Position numbers and translations under genes: made by a program | The notes under the pieces: model-generated | Told to the model about the DNA's origin: nothing | The model's input: the letters and a program-made list of their open reading frames with translations, nothing else | Database searches by the model: none | From: Lachnospiraceae bacterium | GTDB taxonomy: Bacteria; Bacillota; Clostridia; Lachnospirales; Lachnospiraceae | Direction of reading: 5' to 3' | Assembly (NCBI GenBank): GCA_022791575.1 | Contig: JAAVZI010000064.1 | Span: 1 to 64,000 of the forward strand | Length of the DNA: 64,000 nt | Shown: positions 1-9,093 of the stretch, piece by piece | Layout: every line of letters starts with the position of its first letter | How positions within the stretch are numbered: the first letter of the stretch is position 1

Positions 1-84
1 ATCTCTCAGTCCTCCTTTTCCTTATTATACCATACAATAACATAAAATAACATATATAAAAACAAAAAATTTGACATAAAAAAA

Positions 85-117
85 GCAGGCTTTATGCGAC
101 CTGCAAGCGATTTTTTT
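85..117. terminator. Hairpin terminator upstream of the first gene
   Basis: A GCAGG...CCTGC stem with a short loop is flanked by a run of seven A on the left and seven T on the right. On the minus strand the T run directly follows the stem, so it reads best there, but it could stop transcripts from either side. It separates whatever lies left of the window from the gene starting at 277. Confidence 0.55.
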
Positions 118-173
118 CATATGCAACTGTCAAACTCCCGAGAAGATTCTCTCCTGAAATTGTTCGACAGTTT

Positions 174-202
174 TTGACATTCGTCCCAAAATGTGGTATA
201 AT
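174..202 (+). promoter_or_regulatory. Sigma-A promoter of the L,D-transpeptidase gene
   Basis: TTGACA at 174-179 and TATAAT at 197-202 are separated by exactly 17 bases. Both hexamers match the consensus fully. The start codon lies about 70 bases downstream, leaving a short leader. Confidence 0.85.
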
Positions 203-276
203 AAAAGTTAGTATAAATTGCTGTGTTGTTTCATATGAGTAAACAGTGTGGGACGAACTCAAGAAAGGAGAATGGA

Positions 277-2127
277 ATGAGAGAGTTTTATAAAAATCAC
301 AAAAACCTCTTTTTCGGAGGAATTGCCGGGTTATGTCTGGTTATATGCGCTGCTGTTCTGGGAATCATTATCTTAGCAGGGAATGACAGCAAGACTGCGG
401 CCAGTGACCAGAAACCCAAGGCAGTACAGGCTGCTTCCAATGTTAATACGGTAAAAGAGGCAGAAGAAGAGGAAGAAGAAGTAACCAATGAGGCAGCGAG
501 TGCAGAACCGGAGGTGACCCCGGAAGCAGTAGAAGCCGAGCTCAAGGCAGAAGAAGAGGGAAATGCGGATAATGTGCTGGATGTCGTGGAAACACCGGCG
601 CCGGCAGTAGAGAAGACAGCAGAACCGAAACCTACAGTACCGCCGGCAGATGACAAGAATCCAGCCATTGATTTGTCTAATATGGCTCAGAATGTACCAT
701 ATCCTTTTGAGATTCGTGTGAATAAACAAATGAATTGCGTTACGGTTTATGCTATGGATTTGAATGGCGCATATTCCATCCCTTACAAGGCGATGGTGTG
801 TTCTACAGGAAAGGCCACTCCCCTGGGAACTTTCCAGACTCCAGCTAAATACAGATGGAAAGTGCTAATGGGAAATGTCTGGGGACAGTATTCGACCAGA
901 GTCGTAGGCGGAATTCTATTCCATTCCGTACAATATAAATCCAATCGAAATGATACCTTGATATCCAGTGCTTATAATAAGCTGGGAACGACAGCGTCTC
1001 ATGGATGTATTCGACTGACAACGATTGATGCCAAATGGATCTATGATAACTGCCCGACAGGAACGACAGTAATAATCTATAATGACAGCAATCCAGGACC
1101 GCTGGGCAAGCCTAAAGCTATGAAAGTTGATGCTTCGAACAGATGGGACCCTACTGATCCTGACCCCGCCAATCCATGGAAGGGACGCATTCTTCGTATC
1201 GAAGGTGTACAGAACCACCAGATTGAGCGTGGTTCAAGTATTGATTTGATGGCGGGCGTAGCAGCCTGGGATACTTCCAATAACAATGTAACTGGCAATG
1301 TTCAGATTTCTACCAATATAGACTTTAATACGGTGGGAATTTATGGGGTACACTATATCGTAACGGATGCAATAGGAAATACCGCTTCCGAAGATGCAAC
1401 AGTAACCATTGTAGATACACAGGCACCGGTATTTGCAGGGGTTCCTACACGGATAGAAGGAAGAAGAGTCAGTGAGATTACACGAGAATTGCTGCTGGGA
1501 GGTGTCTCTGTTACAGATAATGGCCAGGCATTTCCAATGGAATGGGTAGATGTTCAGATTCCAGCCTTGCATGACGGTGACAACCAGATTCTCTATATAG
1601 CGAAAGATGCCAGCGGCAATCAGGCGGTGGCTTCCACCATTGTATATTGTGACATGACTGCACCAATTATTACGAAGAAGAACGGTGTCAGCTCTATCCT
1701 GCCTCTGGACCAGAACCTGGATTCCGGAATGATACTGTCACGAATAGATGTTCAGGATGCTTCCAGTGTAAATATAAATTACACCTTGACACCAGAAGTC
1801 TGGGGATATAAAATTGATTATACAGCAAGTGACAGCTATGGCAATGTTTCTTATTTTACTGATTATGTAAATTATGTGGAATATGAATTTACAGGAAACA
1901 GCAGAATTACTGTAAAAAGTGTGGAGAACCTAGGAGAATTATTAAGCGGCCTTCAGATGAAGGACAGCCAGGGACATATAGTAAGTCTTCCTCAGAATAT
2001 ACAGATCTCTACAACAAAGCTGAATGATACCGAATATAAGGTTGTTTATGCCTATACCTACAGCAGCCCAGTAGGAACCAGTACAATTAAGTTTGAGAGA
2101 ATTGCAGTACTGCAGGGTAATCAGTAA
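277..2127 (+). CDS. Membrane-anchored L,D-transpeptidase (YkuD) with Ig-like tail
   Basis: This 616-residue protein should cross-link peptidoglycan by the 3-3 L,D-transpeptidase reaction outside the membrane. An N-terminal transmembrane segment (about residues 12-35) is followed by an acidic, Pro/Ala/Glu-rich linker to about residue 130. The YkuD domain follows, with the hallmark SHGCIRL motif (His242, catalytic Cys244). The C-terminal half contains Ig-like modules of the DUF5011 type (pattern 'G.YGVHYIVTDAIGN'), probably for wall binding. I chose ATG 277, not the upstream ATG 223, because AAAGGAG sits six bases before it and translation then begins MREFYKNHKN ahead of the membrane helix. The family assignment is firm; whether it also acts as an antibiotic-insensitive cross-linker is inference. 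Confidence 0.9.
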   Translation: MREFYKNHKNLFFGGIAGLCLVICAAVLGIIILAGNDSKTAASDQKPKAVQAASNVNTVKEAEEEEEEVTNEAASAEPEVTPEAVEAELKAEEEGNADNVLDVVETPAPAVEKTAEPKPTVPPADDKNPAIDLSNMAQNVPYPFEIRVNKQMNCVTVYAMDLNGAYSIPYKAMVCSTGKATPLGTFQTPAKYRWKVLMGNVWGQYSTRVVGGILFHSVQYKSNRNDTLISSAYNKLGTTASHGCIRLTTIDAKWIYDNCPTGTTVIIYNDSNPGPLGKPKAMKVDASNRWDPTDPDPANPWKGRILRIEGVQNHQIERGSSIDLMAGVAAWDTSNNNVTGNVQISTNIDFNTVGIYGVHYIVTDAIGNTASEDATVTIVDTQAPVFAGVPTRIEGRRVSEITRELLLGGVSVTDNGQAFPMEWVDVQIPALHDGDNQILYIAKDASGNQAVASTIVYCDMTAPIITKKNGVSSILPLDQNLDSGMILSRIDVQDASSVNINYTLTPEVWGYKIDYTASDSYGNVSYFTDYVNYVEYEFTGNSRITVKSVENLGELLSGLQMKDSQGHIVSLPQNIQISTTKLNDTEYKVVYAYTYSSPVGTSTIKFERIAVLQGNQ

Positions 2128-2169
2128 GATCAAACAAAGCCAGAGGATGATTGGAAGGAGAGGATTGCT

Positions 2170-2643
2170 ATGGAAAATACAAAAGGAAAGGATGTTTCTC
2201 TTCCAGAGAAGTTAAAAAGGCTGAGAATGACCGGATTAAATCTATGGTTTGCCATAGGCTGCATTCTGGTTGTGATTGCAAGCTTTATGCCTTATGTACA
2301 CAGCGACCAGGCAACCCAGTCTTTGATGGAGGGAACAGACGGAATTTTTTTCCTAATGTTCACGGTCCTTATTTTCATCTTCATTGTATTTGACAAAGAG
2401 AACATAACAGGAGTTCTTGGACTCGTAATGGTATACTTTGGTGCATACGAACTGCTTCATACCTATGGAATCAAGAGTAGGACCGGCCAGGCAGTGACTC
2501 TGAAAGCAGGTTATTTTGTATTGCTGTTTGGAACGGCGGTTTTACTTGTAGGAGGAAGTTATTTTGTATACAGCCATGGTCTTAAGACATGGATTAATCG
2601 GATATTTGACCGGTTTTTCCCGGTAAAAGGGACAAAAGAGTAG
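2170..2643 (+). CDS. Small four-helix membrane protein of unknown function
   Basis: 157 residues with a charged N-terminus (MENTKGKDVSLPEKLKRL) and about four hydrophobic segments (roughly residues 22-45, 58-78, 81-100 and 115-140), so an integral membrane protein. It ends in a basic tail. It starts 42 bases after the L,D-transpeptidase gene behind AAGGAGAGG and is probably cotranscribed with it, which hints at an envelope role. I recognise no family and assign no function. Confidence 0.75.
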   Translation: MENTKGKDVSLPEKLKRLRMTGLNLWFAIGCILVVIASFMPYVHSDQATQSLMEGTDGIFFLMFTVLIFIFIVFDKENITGVLGLVMVYFGAYELLHTYGIKSRTGQAVTLKAGYFVLLFGTAVLLVGGSYFVYSHGLKTWINRIFDRFFPVKGTKE

Positions 2644-2705
2644 CAATAGCTGAGACGATAAGTAGGGCACATGCGGATAAAGTTCTGTATGTGCCTTATT
2701 ATATA

Positions 2706-2960
2706 TAGGTATATGAGTGGTGGATGCGAACGTTTGGTTTCAGGCGATGAGTTTGGACAAATTGTCCCCGATTTTATATCGGGGAATTACCTTAATACAA
2801 AAACGCCGCCCAAAGACGTTGATTGGACATGAGGAGATACGACATGAGGAGGGAACCACAAGGTGGGAGGAGTCCTGGTGTCAGTACTTGATTCGCTCTG
2901 TTTTTGTATGTGTTGTCCAAACCCTGAATATGAAAAGTAAGTTTTGCAGTTGTTAATGGT
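2706..2960 (+). repeat. Long copy of an interspersed MITE-like repeat
   Basis: About 250 bases closely matching the element at 9094-9339. It shares the inner hairpin (CCCCGATTTTATATCGGGG), the AAAGACGTTGATTGGACAT block, and the GGGAGGAGTCCTGGTGTCAG block. Its ends form an imperfect inverted repeat (GAGTTTGGACAA on the left, TTGTCCAAACCC on the right). No protein is plausible here. The outer borders are uncertain by about 15 bases. Confidence 0.7.
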
Positions 2961-3060
2961 ATACTGAGCAGGCTTTAGTATTACTGTCAGGGATTGTATA
3001 GAATGTACAGAATAAGAGGCTAATCATGTTGAAATGTACGTTTGCAATGAACTAATATAT

Positions 3061-3207
3061 AATAAGCAGCATTAATGAATCATATCCCATTATCAGAGTT
3101 TGGGCAATATATACAAAAATGTAGCGAATTAAAAACGTCTTTGAGCGGAATTTTTGTATATATTGTTCAAACTCGTCGCCTTGAATACAACTTTCGCAAT
3201 TATCTAA
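3061..3207 (-). repeat. Short copy of the same interspersed repeat
   Basis: In inverse orientation to the long copies. It keeps the arms (GAGTTTGGGCAA and TTGTTCAAACTCG) and the GTCTTTGAGCGGAATTTTTGTAT core but lacks the inner block of roughly 90 bases. It ends in CTTTCGCAATTATCTAATA just before the ribosome binding site of the gene at 3234. The sequence CTAATATATA occurs on both sides (3052-3061 and 3204-3213), possibly a target duplication. Together with the long copy it fills the gap 2644-3233. Confidence 0.65.
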
Positions 3208-3233
3208 TATATAAAAATTGAAAGGAGCATTAT

Positions 3234-4898
3234 ATGTCTAAAAAAGTTTTGTATCTTATAGGAGCGATTATAATAATATTTTTATATTATTATTTTGCTT
3301 TACCAGTTATTAACATCCATTCCGTTGAGCTTTGGATTGGGGTGATCGGGCTGGCGGTATTGGCTGTGGTGGTTTATGCAATTCGTAAAAATCTGCGTCA
3401 TCCGCGGATGATCAAGGAGGATAAAGGAATTCGGATTGGTGTCATACTTGTACTTGTAATGGGAACGGCATTTTTGATAGGCGGGCTGTTATCTACTACA
3501 TTTCTCAATTCAGGAAAATATCAGAAGCTGATGAGTGTCAGTGAACGGAATTTTCAGGAAGATGTAAAAGAAATATCATATGATAAGATTCCGCTGCTGG
3601 ATAAGGATTCAGCGGCAATTCTGGGCAATAGGAAAATGGGAAGCATGGTGGACATGGTATCTCAATATGAGGTAAGTGATTTGTATACACAGATCAATTA
3701 TAAGAATAGTCCTGTCCGCGTGACGCCGCTGAAGTATGCAAGTGTGATTAAGTGGCTGACAAACCGTTCAGAGGGAATTCCGGCTTATATTCGTATTGAT
3801 ATGGCCAGTCAGAATGTAGAATGTGTCAAGTTGAAGGAAGGGATTAAGTATTCGCCCTATGAATATTTTAATCGAAATTTGGATCGGCACCTGCGTTTTC
3901 AATATCCGACCTATATATTTGATGACGAGAACTTTGAGATTGATGAGGAAGGCACACCTTATTGGATCTGTCCGGTGAAAAAATATACGATTGGCCTGTT
4001 CGGTGGGGAAACCATAGGCAGGGTGGTATTATGTAATGCGATTACCGGCGAATGTAAGGAATATGATGTATCTGAGGTGCCGGAGTGGGTAGACCGGGTT
4101 TATTCGGCAAATCTGCTTGTAGAGCAGTTTGATTATCATGGAACGTTAAAGCATGGCTATTGGAATAGTGTGCTGAGTCAGAAGGATTGTCTGCAGACTA
4201 CAAATGGTTTTAATTATATTGCTATGAATGATGATGTATGGGTTTATACTGGAGTGACTTCTGTCAGCGGCGATCAGTCTAATGTGGGATTTGTACTGAT
4301 CAATCAGAGAACTAGGGAGACCAGATTTTATTCGGTAGAGGGGGCTATTGAAGATTCGGCCATGTCTTCAGCAGAAGGGCAGGTACAGAATCTCGGATAT
4401 AAGGCGACCTTTCCGCTGCTTTTGAATATTTCTCAACAGCCCACTTATTTTGTAGCATTGAAGGATGAGGCGGGTCTGGTTAAGAAATATGCTATGGTTA
4501 ATGTACAGAAATATCAGATTGTGGCAATAGGGGATTCTGTTTCTGAATGTGAAGAGGCTTATGAGAAATTGATGTATAAGAATAATCTTCTGAAAGAAGA
4601 GCCCAAGGATACCGAAGAGAAGAGTGTGCATGGGGTGATTGAGAAGATAGCGCCGGTTGTACTAGACGGGGATTCTCATTATTATCTTTTATTGGAAAAT
4701 GATAAAGTTATTTATGATGTTCCGGTCAAAGAAGTGACAGAAGTATTGTATTTATCAGAGGGAGAAGAGGTAACCCTATGGTATGAAGAGGAGAAATCAG
4801 ACGCTGAAGAGAAACCGAATAAAATTCTGATTCAGAAGATTGGCAGGGACAAAGAAGAAGCACCTGCTGCTACTGGAAGTGCTGCGGGAGCATTGTAA
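3234..4898 (+). CDS. Membrane-anchored protein of unknown function
   Basis: 554 residues. Three hydrophobic segments lie in the first 90 residues (about 5-24, 31-50 and 64-87), followed by a long soluble region that is probably extracytoplasmic. The C-terminal part has a small beta-rich stretch ('HGVIEKIAPVVLDGDSHYYL') and an Ala/Gly-rich end. There are no cysteine clusters or catalytic motifs that I recognise. The start is supported by AAAGGAG seven bases upstream. It is followed 47 bases later by nudC. I can offer no function; a cell-envelope role is only suggested by topology. Confidence 0.75.
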   Translation: MSKKVLYLIGAIIIIFLYYYFALPVINIHSVELWIGVIGLAVLAVVVYAIRKNLRHPRMIKEDKGIRIGVILVLVMGTAFLIGGLLSTTFLNSGKYQKLMSVSERNFQEDVKEISYDKIPLLDKDSAAILGNRKMGSMVDMVSQYEVSDLYTQINYKNSPVRVTPLKYASVIKWLTNRSEGIPAYIRIDMASQNVECVKLKEGIKYSPYEYFNRNLDRHLRFQYPTYIFDDENFEIDEEGTPYWICPVKKYTIGLFGGETIGRVVLCNAITGECKEYDVSEVPEWVDRVYSANLLVEQFDYHGTLKHGYWNSVLSQKDCLQTTNGFNYIAMNDDVWVYTGVTSVSGDQSNVGFVLINQRTRETRFYSVEGAIEDSAMSSAEGQVQNLGYKATFPLLLNISQQPTYFVALKDEAGLVKKYAMVNVQKYQIVAIGDSVSECEEAYEKLMYKNNLLKEEPKDTEEKSVHGVIEKIAPVVLDGDSHYYLLLENDKVIYDVPVKEVTEVLYLSEGEEVTLWYEEEKSDAEEKPNKILIQKIGRDKEEAPAATGSAAGAL

Positions 4899-4945
4899 AA
4901 GGATATTGGTATTAATGGTTAGTATACTAGAATTGGGAGGAAAAG

Positions 4946-5809
4946 ATGATACAGGATATTGAACCAAAGATTATGAATAATCAGTATAAGGATGCAAAGC
5001 CGGAAGCAGGAGATTTTATTTTATGTTTTTATCAAGACCGGATTTATGTTGGGGAAGATCAGGAGAATCTGGTATTTCCTGAATTCAGTCAGTTGGAAAG
5101 AGAATGTAAATGTAATGAATTAGAGACAGTTTCGTATTGTTACCTATTTTCCATTGATGAACAAAATTATTTTCTAATGCTGGAGGAGCAGGAACTGCAT
5201 TTAGAACATTTTATATATTTGAAAATGTTTGGAATCCGAAGCTGTGCGCCAAAGGAACAAGTTATGGCTGCGGCCACCGCCTACCATCTGTATGTATGGT
5301 ACAGGGACAATCGTTTCTGCGGGCGGTGTGCCCATAAGCTGGAGCATGATTCTAAGGAGCGGATGTTAAAGTGTCCGGCTTGCAAAAATATGGTATTTCC
5401 CAAAATTGCGCCGGCCATTATTGTTGGAGTGACCCATAAAAATAAGATACTTATGACTCGGTATGCCAATCGGGAATATAAGAAATATGCTTTAATTGCA
5501 GGATTTACAGAAATCGGAGAAACCGCGGAACAGACGGTCAGAAGAGAGGTCTGGGAGGAGGCAGGCCTGCATGTAAAAAATATCCAGTATTATAAATGCC
5601 AGCCGTGGGGATTTGACAGTAATCTGCTGCTGGGGTATTTTGCAGAACTGGATGGAGATTCTAGTATTGAAATGGATGAGGAGGAGCTGTCAGAAGCTGT
5701 GTGGATAAAGAGGGAGGATATTGAGAAAGATGAATCCCATTTAAGCCTGACCCATGAAATGATAATGTTTTTTAAAGATGCGGAGGCATTTTTTGAGTTT
5801 CGTAAATGA
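4946..5809 (+). CDS. nudC: NAD(+) diphosphatase / Nudix hydrolase
   Basis: This 287-residue protein is a NudC-type Nudix enzyme, which cleaves NADH/NAD+ to NMN(H) and AMP and can remove NAD caps from RNA. A zinc ribbon is visible (CGRC at 125-128, CPAC at 143-146). The Nudix box follows at about 185-207 (G-F-T-E...E-T-A-E...R-R-E-V-W-E-E-A-G). Downstream, CQPWGFDSNLL corresponds to the SQPWPFPxSLM motif that separates NudC from other Nudix families, though not identical. The length is typical. The start has GGAGG upstream. It probably shares a transcript with the preceding gene or stands alone. Confidence 0.88.
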   Translation: MIQDIEPKIMNNQYKDAKPEAGDFILCFYQDRIYVGEDQENLVFPEFSQLERECKCNELETVSYCYLFSIDEQNYFLMLEEQELHLEHFIYLKMFGIRSCAPKEQVMAAATAYHLYVWYRDNRFCGRCAHKLEHDSKERMLKCPACKNMVFPKIAPAIIVGVTHKNKILMTRYANREYKKYALIAGFTEIGETAEQTVRREVWEEAGLHVKNIQYYKCQPWGFDSNLLLGYFAELDGDSSIEMDEEELSEAVWIKREDIEKDESHLSLTHEMIMFFKDAEAFFEFRK

Positions 5810-5911
5810 ATAAATGTGAATTTTCTGTGAACAGAACTTTTCTTAGGAAAAATTTAGGTGTATACTATAATCGTTTATTTAATGGATAGAAAAAGAAAGA
5901 AGGAATGTAAT

Positions 5912-7120
5912 ATGACAAAAATTGATATTATTTCTGGATTTTTAGGTGCAGGAAAGACGACTCTGATTCAGAAATTGTTAAAAGAAGCTTTTGGTAAGGA
6001 AAAGATTGTTCTGATTGAAAATGAATTTGGAGAGATTGGTATTGACAGCGGATTTTTAAAGGATGCCGGGATTCAGGTGACAGAGATGAACTCTGGATGT
6101 ATCTGCTGTTCTCTAGTGGGGGATTTTGGAACTGCTTTAAAAGAAGTTTTAGATCAGTATACTCCAGACCGTATTATTATTGAACCCTCTGGTGTGGGCA
6201 AACTTTCGGATGTGATGAAGGCAGTACAGGATGTAGATAGTGACGAAATGGTTTTAAATAGCTTTACGGCAGTTGTGGATGGTATGAAGACCAAAATGTA
6301 TATGAAGAATTTTGGTGAGTTTTATAATAATCAGGTGGAATATGCCAAAGCAATTATTATGAGCCGCACGCAAAAGCTGTCAGAGGACAAGCTGGAGGCC
6401 AGTGTGGCATTGCTTCGAGAAAAGAATGCCAAAGCGGCTATTATTACAACACCTTGGGATGAGATAGACGGAAAGCAGATTTTAGCAGCTATGGAACAGA
6501 CGGTATCTTTTGAAGAAGATTTAATGAAGGAAGCTGTGGAGCATGCAAAGGAACATGCGCATCATCATGACCACGCTCATGATAGTCACAATCATGAACA
6601 TGGCGAGCATGAACATAGTCATGAAGCGCATCATCACGATCACTGCCATGGAGCGCATGAGCATGACGTACATCATCATGACCATGAAACGCATGACCAT
6701 GATGAGCATGGTCATAGTCATAAAACACATCATGATGCCCATAGCCATGACCACCACCATGGCCATGACGAACATGAGCATCATTATGATGAACATGGAA
6801 ACTGCAGCTGCGGCCATCATCACGATCATGAGCATCATCATGCAGATGATATATTTACAAGCTGGGGTGTGGAGACACCACACAAGTTCACTAAGGAAGA
6901 AGTGGAATGTGTATTGAAAGCACTGGCAGAATCCAATGAATATGGTGTCATTTTAAGAGCTAAGGGAATGCTGGCCGGAGCAGATGGACAATGGATTTAC
7001 TTTGATTTAGTACCAGGTGAGTATGAGCTTCGAGATGGAGCGCCAGAATATACAGGACGCCTATGTGTGATAGGAACGGATCTGAAAGAGGAGCAGTTAA
7101 AAGAAGCATTTCATATTTAA
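5912..7120 (+). CDS. CobW/COG0523 GTPase with histidine-rich metal-binding insert
   Basis: 402 residues. A G3E-family P-loop GTPase (GFLGAGKTT at 9-17) with the CxCC metal motif (GCICC, Cys63-Cys66) typical of zinc or other metal chaperones such as ZNG1/YeiR. About residues 210-312 form an insert of dozens of His-Asp/Glu-His units, followed by CSCGHHH. A CobW C-terminal domain follows ('YGVILRAKGML...WIYFDLVPGEYELRDG'). The ATG at 5912 was preferred over an earlier in-frame codon because AAGAAGGA precedes it. The next gene also encodes a COG0523-like GTPase, so both probably serve metal delivery. The metal is not defined by the sequence; zinc is the common case. Confidence 0.88.
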   Translation: MTKIDIISGFLGAGKTTLIQKLLKEAFGKEKIVLIENEFGEIGIDSGFLKDAGIQVTEMNSGCICCSLVGDFGTALKEVLDQYTPDRIIIEPSGVGKLSDVMKAVQDVDSDEMVLNSFTAVVDGMKTKMYMKNFGEFYNNQVEYAKAIIMSRTQKLSEDKLEASVALLREKNAKAAIITTPWDEIDGKQILAAMEQTVSFEEDLMKEAVEHAKEHAHHHDHAHDSHNHEHGEHEHSHEAHHHDHCHGAHEHDVHHHDHETHDHDEHGHSHKTHHDAHSHDHHHGHDEHEHHYDEHGNCSCGHHHDHEHHHADDIFTSWGVETPHKFTKEEVECVLKALAESNEYGVILRAKGMLAGADGQWIYFDLVPGEYELRDGAPEYTGRLCVIGTDLKEEQLKEAFHI

Positions 7121-7144
7121 ACAGAGTGAACATGGAGGATAACG

Positions 7145-8086
7145 ATGGAAACATTCGTATTTGCTTTTACCGGTTTTTTGGAAAGCGGTAAGACCAACTT
7201 TATCAAAGAAACCTATCGGGACCCGAATTTTGCAAATGGGGAGAAGACGCTTCTGATTCTCTGCGAAGAGGGAGAAGAGGAATTTGATACCAAAGAAATG
7301 GAGAAACTGAATACCTACATTGTTAAGATAGAGGAACAGGAAGAATTAACTCCGGAGTTTTTGAAAAAATGCAATTCTGAGTATAAGCCCAAACGGGTGC
7401 TGATTGAGTACAACGGTATGTGGCAGATGGATTACCTGATGGAAATGCCTCTGCCGAGAAAATGGATGCTGGCGCAGATCATTACAACGGTAGATATGAA
7501 TACCTGTCAGATGTATATTAATAATATGAAAGGAATGCTGACAGATAAATTTATGTATGCAGACCTGGTTGTGTTCAATCGCTGTGATCTGGATGTGGAC
7601 AAGGGATTTTACCGAAGAACAGTCAAGGCAGTCAACCGGCAGGCAGAAGTAGTATTTGAAGATAAAGAGGGCAATATGATTCCAATGGGCATAGAAGATA
7701 TGCCTTATGATGTCACAAAGGACCCAATTGTGATCGAGGATGAAGATTTCGGCATTTTCTATCTGGATGTAATGGAAAATGTAGACAATTATACAGGGAA
7801 ACAGGTCCGGTTTAGGGGCACTGTTTACAAAGATAAAAAACTGGGCAAACATATGTTTGCAGCGGGGCGATTTGCCATGACCTGCTGTGCAGACGATATT
7901 GCTTATATTGGCCTGGTCTGTAAGTCAGAGATGGAGGATAAGCTGGCGTTAAGAGATTGGATTATGGTAACCGCCAGAATTGAAAAAGAAATGGTAAAAC
8001 AATACCGCGGAGAAGGACCGGTTCTATATCCTACTGAAATTACTCCTGCTGACCCTCCTAAAGAAGATATTGTATATTTTAATTAA
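7145..8086 (+). CDS. CobW-like GTPase fused to a DUF1980-like OB domain
   Basis: 313 residues. The N-terminus has a P-loop (GFLESGKT, 10-17) of the COG0523 type, but the CxCC motif is absent. The last 100 residues resemble the C-terminal part of the TIGR03943/DUF1980 proteins (YcgQ-like): 'GKQVRFRGTVY', then 'GRFAMTCCADD' and 'IGLVC'. In other Firmicutes YcgQ-type proteins pair with a YcgR-type permease in putative metal transport; no permease gene follows here. It lies 24 bases after the His-rich GTPase gene and is surely in the same operon, ended by the hairpin at 8127. The fusion is seen; a role in metal trafficking is inferred. Confidence 0.8.
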   Translation: METFVFAFTGFLESGKTNFIKETYRDPNFANGEKTLLILCEEGEEEFDTKEMEKLNTYIVKIEEQEELTPEFLKKCNSEYKPKRVLIEYNGMWQMDYLMEMPLPRKWMLAQIITTVDMNTCQMYINNMKGMLTDKFMYADLVVFNRCDLDVDKGFYRRTVKAVNRQAEVVFEDKEGNMIPMGIEDMPYDVTKDPIVIEDEDFGIFYLDVMENVDNYTGKQVRFRGTVYKDKKLGKHMFAAGRFAMTCCADDIAYIGLVCKSEMEDKLALRDWIMVTARIEKEMVKQYRGEGPVLYPTEITPADPPKEDIVYFN

Positions 8087-8126
8087 TGAATGAAATAAGA
8101 AAAAATTTATATTAAGTAAGAATAAA

Positions 8127-8170
8127 AGCCGGTCTGGACCTATCATTTTTTGTCCAGGCCGGCTGCTGAT
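8127..8170. terminator. Convergent bidirectional terminator
   Basis: AGCCGGTCTGGAC pairs with GTCCAGGCCGGCT (one G-T pair) around a T-rich loop. It sits between the end of the GTPase operon and the end of the minus-strand hemerythrin gene and probably serves both. Confidence 0.75.
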
Positions 8171-8175
8171 TTGAA

Positions 8176-9063
8176 TCATTTTTTATTAATACAGAGTGCA
8201 AAATAACCTTTACCGGTTGTATTAAACAACAAACTGTAAGGGGGATAGGCTTTATCAAAAGCAGCCAGAAATTGTTCAAAGGTCAACATATCATTACGTT
8301 CCAGCGTGTTTACATGTTGAGGTGAGAAATGTGTTTCTATACGCTCCATAAAGTGCTGGGTAAGAATTTTAACTGCATAAGCAATCGTTTTATCCGTAGA
8401 TTTGATTGTTTTGCCCAGCATTTCCCCAAGTACACGTAGAACCAGTTTCTTTTCATAAATCAGATAGACTTGACTTCGTTCTTGCTTTGGAGAAAGATAG
8501 GTCAGGCGGTAACAAAGCATCTGTCCAGATGAAAAATCTTCTCCGCTGTAATGCTTACTGACAATTTGCGCTTTCAGGCGGAACAAGTCTTGTGCTGCTT
8601 GAATCACTGCTTTTTCCAAAGAAGCAGTAATATCATCGGAAGAATCATGAATCCATTTATTCACGGTACGCCCCGTAATCGCATGGTCTTCAATCATAAC
8701 ATGCGTATTGAGCCAGCCGATACAGATGCCAAGAAAATGCCGAACGGATTCTACCGAATAATTCTGTCTGTTCAATTCCTTTTCTAAAGCAGGCAGAGTG
8801 TTGTCCCGCATATTCGCATGCAGTTTTTTATGCATTTCATAGCCGCTATAGTTGATATAACTCATATAAGCTTCTTCTTCTGCAAAATGTTTAATGGTAT
8901 AATTTTTTAAATATTTTACGCCTTCCCGGCAGGCGTGCTGTTGTTTTTCAATATCCTCATTCAGAGAAATCAATTTGCCTACAATGGAAAATAGTTTTTG
9001 ATGTGCCTTGTCAATCATATCCACGCCAAGGTTAAAACGATCATTCCATTTGACTTCGTTCAT
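8176..9063 (-). CDS. Bacteriohemerythrin with an additional C-terminal domain
   Basis: 295 residues. Residues 1-130 are a hemerythrin domain that should bind O2 through a diiron site: HQKLF, HFAEEEAYM, HKKLH and WLNTHVMIED supply the expected His/Glu/Asp ligands. The last 160 residues form a separate alpha/beta domain that I could not name; a CheX/CheC-like fold is possible from its length and pattern but unproven. AAAGGAG lies nine bases before the ATG. Such proteins sense or buffer oxygen or NO in anaerobes. A second hemerythrin gene occurs at 25513. Confidence 0.82.
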   Translation of the reverse strand: MNEVKWNDRFNLGVDMIDKAHQKLFSIVGKLISLNEDIEKQQHACREGVKYLKNYTIKHFAEEEAYMSYINYSGYEMHKKLHANMRDNTLPALEKELNRQNYSVESVRHFLGICIGWLNTHVMIEDHAITGRTVNKWIHDSSDDITASLEKAVIQAAQDLFRLKAQIVSKHYSGEDFSSGQMLCYRLTYLSPKQERSQVYLIYEKKLVLRVLGEMLGKTIKSTDKTIAYAVKILTQHFMERIETHFSPQHVNTLERNDMLTFEQFLAAFDKAYPPYSLLFNTTGKGYFALCINKK

Positions 9064-9093
9064 AACAGAGGCTCCTTTCTTTCATATAGATTC

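Noticed and set aside
2717-2956. 79-codon frame
   Set aside because: It lies wholly in the MITE-like repeat and has no codon character; the other copies do not keep it.
6489-6917. Long frames on both strands over the His-rich part of the GTPase
   Set aside because: They are shadows of the CAT/CAC repeat; they have Met/Ile-rich products and no ribosome binding sites.
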